A program made the position numbers and the translations under genes. This document shows, piece by piece, positions 4,619 through 5,427 of a stretch of 5,427 nucleotides of DNA (position 1 is the first letter of the stretch; every line of letters starts with the position of its first letter). The notes beneath the pieces were generated by a model. The model did not search any database. It was not told the DNA's origin and worked only from the letters and a program-made list of their open reading frames with translations. The stretch comes from Planctomycetota bacterium (GTDB lineage: Bacteria; Planctomycetota; Phycisphaerae; UBA1845). The stretch spans positions 1 to 5,427 of the forward strand of contig JADFMZ010000236.1 of NCBI GenBank assembly GCA_022563615.1, in the 5' to 3' direction.

Positions 4619-5427
4619 GTGCAGCAGTGGTAAGTTGCCGAGGCGGTCCTCTTCGATGTCTTCGGTGCGGATAAGCATGGATTCCCCGAGGCCGCCCACG
4701 GATTCGAACATCCTCACGTGCGGGGCTCCGGGAACCACTTTCGCAATGCGCTTTAGGGCGCATCCTTCCGAAGTGTCGATTGCGATAATGTTGCCCTCCA
4801 TTGCGGCCAGCTGGGTTGGCAACAACCGTGCCCCACCGAGGATCATCTGCCCCTCGATGGCTAACGGAAGAGCGCTGTCGCCATCAACTCTTAAGACCAG
4901 TTCGAGCCTATTGAGAATACTGGAATCGCCCTCGGGCACCGCATCGCCTGGGATCCTTGAATGGTGCGGGCTGAAGTCGAACAGAACGCCTACAATCTGC
5001 AACAAGCGGACTTCGGCCATTTGCAGGAACAGCGATGGCGGGCGCTGCAGGGGGTTCTCAGCCTCGGAACTGATGATCACCAATCCCGGTTTCGTGTCAT
5101 TCCGATGCAAACGACCGACGTACGTTCTGTCATGATGCAAGGCAACGACAAGGCTGTAGTCAGACGGCGGTGAGTCTCCCAGCCTCACAAGTACGCGGCA
5201 ACCAGAAGGACCTGAGAATCCGAGGTTGCGTGTCTTGATGACATAGACAGCATGAGAGTCGAGCGATCTGGTGGAGAAAACATCGCCACTCTCCAATAAC
5301 TCGCTGGGTCCCATCTGCGCAGTGAAGGCGGCTAGCCTCTCGATTACGGGCACTTCCTTGTCGGGTGGCCTCAGCAGCTCTGGCAGCCCTGGCAAAGTCG
5401 GGATCCGTTGGGGAGGGTCACGCCGCA
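4577..5427 (-). CDS. Tandem S24/LexA-like protein, N-terminus beyond window edge
   Basis: At least 272 residues from a TTG at 5395. The frame is open to the window edge and the last visible bases (TG) could belong to an ATG just outside, so the start is unresolved; residue numbers use the TTG. Two similar halves are visible. Half one (about 40-140) runs HAVYVIKTRNLGFSGPSGC...SLVVALHHDRTYVGRLHRN...IISSEAENP...RLLQIVGVLFD, which has the S24 fold pattern but no catalytic Ser or Lys. Half two (about 165-272) has GDSALPLAIEGQMILGG with Ser174 where LexA-type proteases have GDSMxP, and ALKRIAK with Lys215 as the possible general base, then ESVGGLGES and VLGVLYEL. S24 proteins usually self-cleave in repressors or in UmuD-type factors. 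No DNA-binding helix-turn-helix is seen in the part present. It is convergent with, and overlaps by 42 bases, the CHAT remnant. The assignment rests on patterns only. Confidence 0.6.
   Translation of the reverse strand, partial: RRDPPQRIPTLPGLPELLRPPDKEVPVIERLAAFTAQMGPSELLESGDVFSTRSLDSHAVYVIKTRNLGFSGPSGCRVLVRLGDSPPSDYSLVVALHHDRTYVGRLHRNDTKPGLVIISSEAENPLQRPPSLFLQMAEVRLLQIVGVLFDFSPHHSRIPGDAVPEGDSSILNRLELVLRVDGDSALPLAIEGQMILGGARLLPTQLAAMEGNIIAIDTSEGCALKRIAKVVPGAPHVRMFESVGGLGESMLIRTEDIEEDRLGNLPLLHSTREVLGVLYELG

Noticed and set aside
4635..5135. 166-residue plus-strand ORF
   Set aside because: It is antisense to the S24-like gene and Ser/Arg/Pro-rich with no motif.

Overview
This is a GC-rich bacterial window that looks environmental or metagenomic. 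Chromosomal taxonomy cannot be fixed from it. Complex-genome, selenocysteine-using bacteria such as planctomycetes, myxobacteria or other deltaproteobacteria would fit the mix of a CHAT-domain remnant, an S24-like protein, an arsenosugar-type glycosyltransferase and a DUF3179 protein, but this is inference.

Left part (1-2004, + strand): a tight three-gene block. It starts with a small two-helix membrane protein of the NrtS nitrate/nitrite transporter type, whose ATG is almost certainly cut by the window edge. After 16 bases comes a family-2 glycosyltransferase of the TIGR04283 type, the 'rSAM/selenodomain-associated' family that is now usually linked to arsenosugar biosynthesis. After 19 bases comes a membrane-anchored DUF3179 protein. 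The DUF3179 frame is interrupted by exactly one TGA, at the position of the first, highly conserved Cys of the family's CPLC-type motif, and then runs on cleanly for 89 codons of typical DUF3179 sequence. Twenty bases after the TGA is a perfect 6-bp hairpin with the pentaloop GGTCT, preceded by GGTTG. These are loop and flank elements also found in the E. coli fdhF SECIS. I read this as a selenocysteine-containing DUF3179 protein, the most interesting item in the window. TGA is an ordinary stop for the neighbouring genes, so the genetic code is not simply altered.

Middle part (2005-3899): one clear minus-strand gene, a 232-residue DEDDy-type 3'-5' exonuclease (2470-3168), lies between two stretches with no gene I can support (2005-2469 and 3169-3899). 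These hold a few short inverted and direct repeats.

Right part (3900-5427): a decayed CHAT (caspase-like) domain on the + strand, broken by a frameshift and an amber codon and with its His-Gly region corrupted. It runs convergently into, and overlaps by 42 bases, a minus-strand protein made of two S24/LexA-like halves. Only the second half keeps a plausible Ser-Lys dyad. This part looks like a decaying accessory or conflict-type locus and has no visible functional link to the left block.
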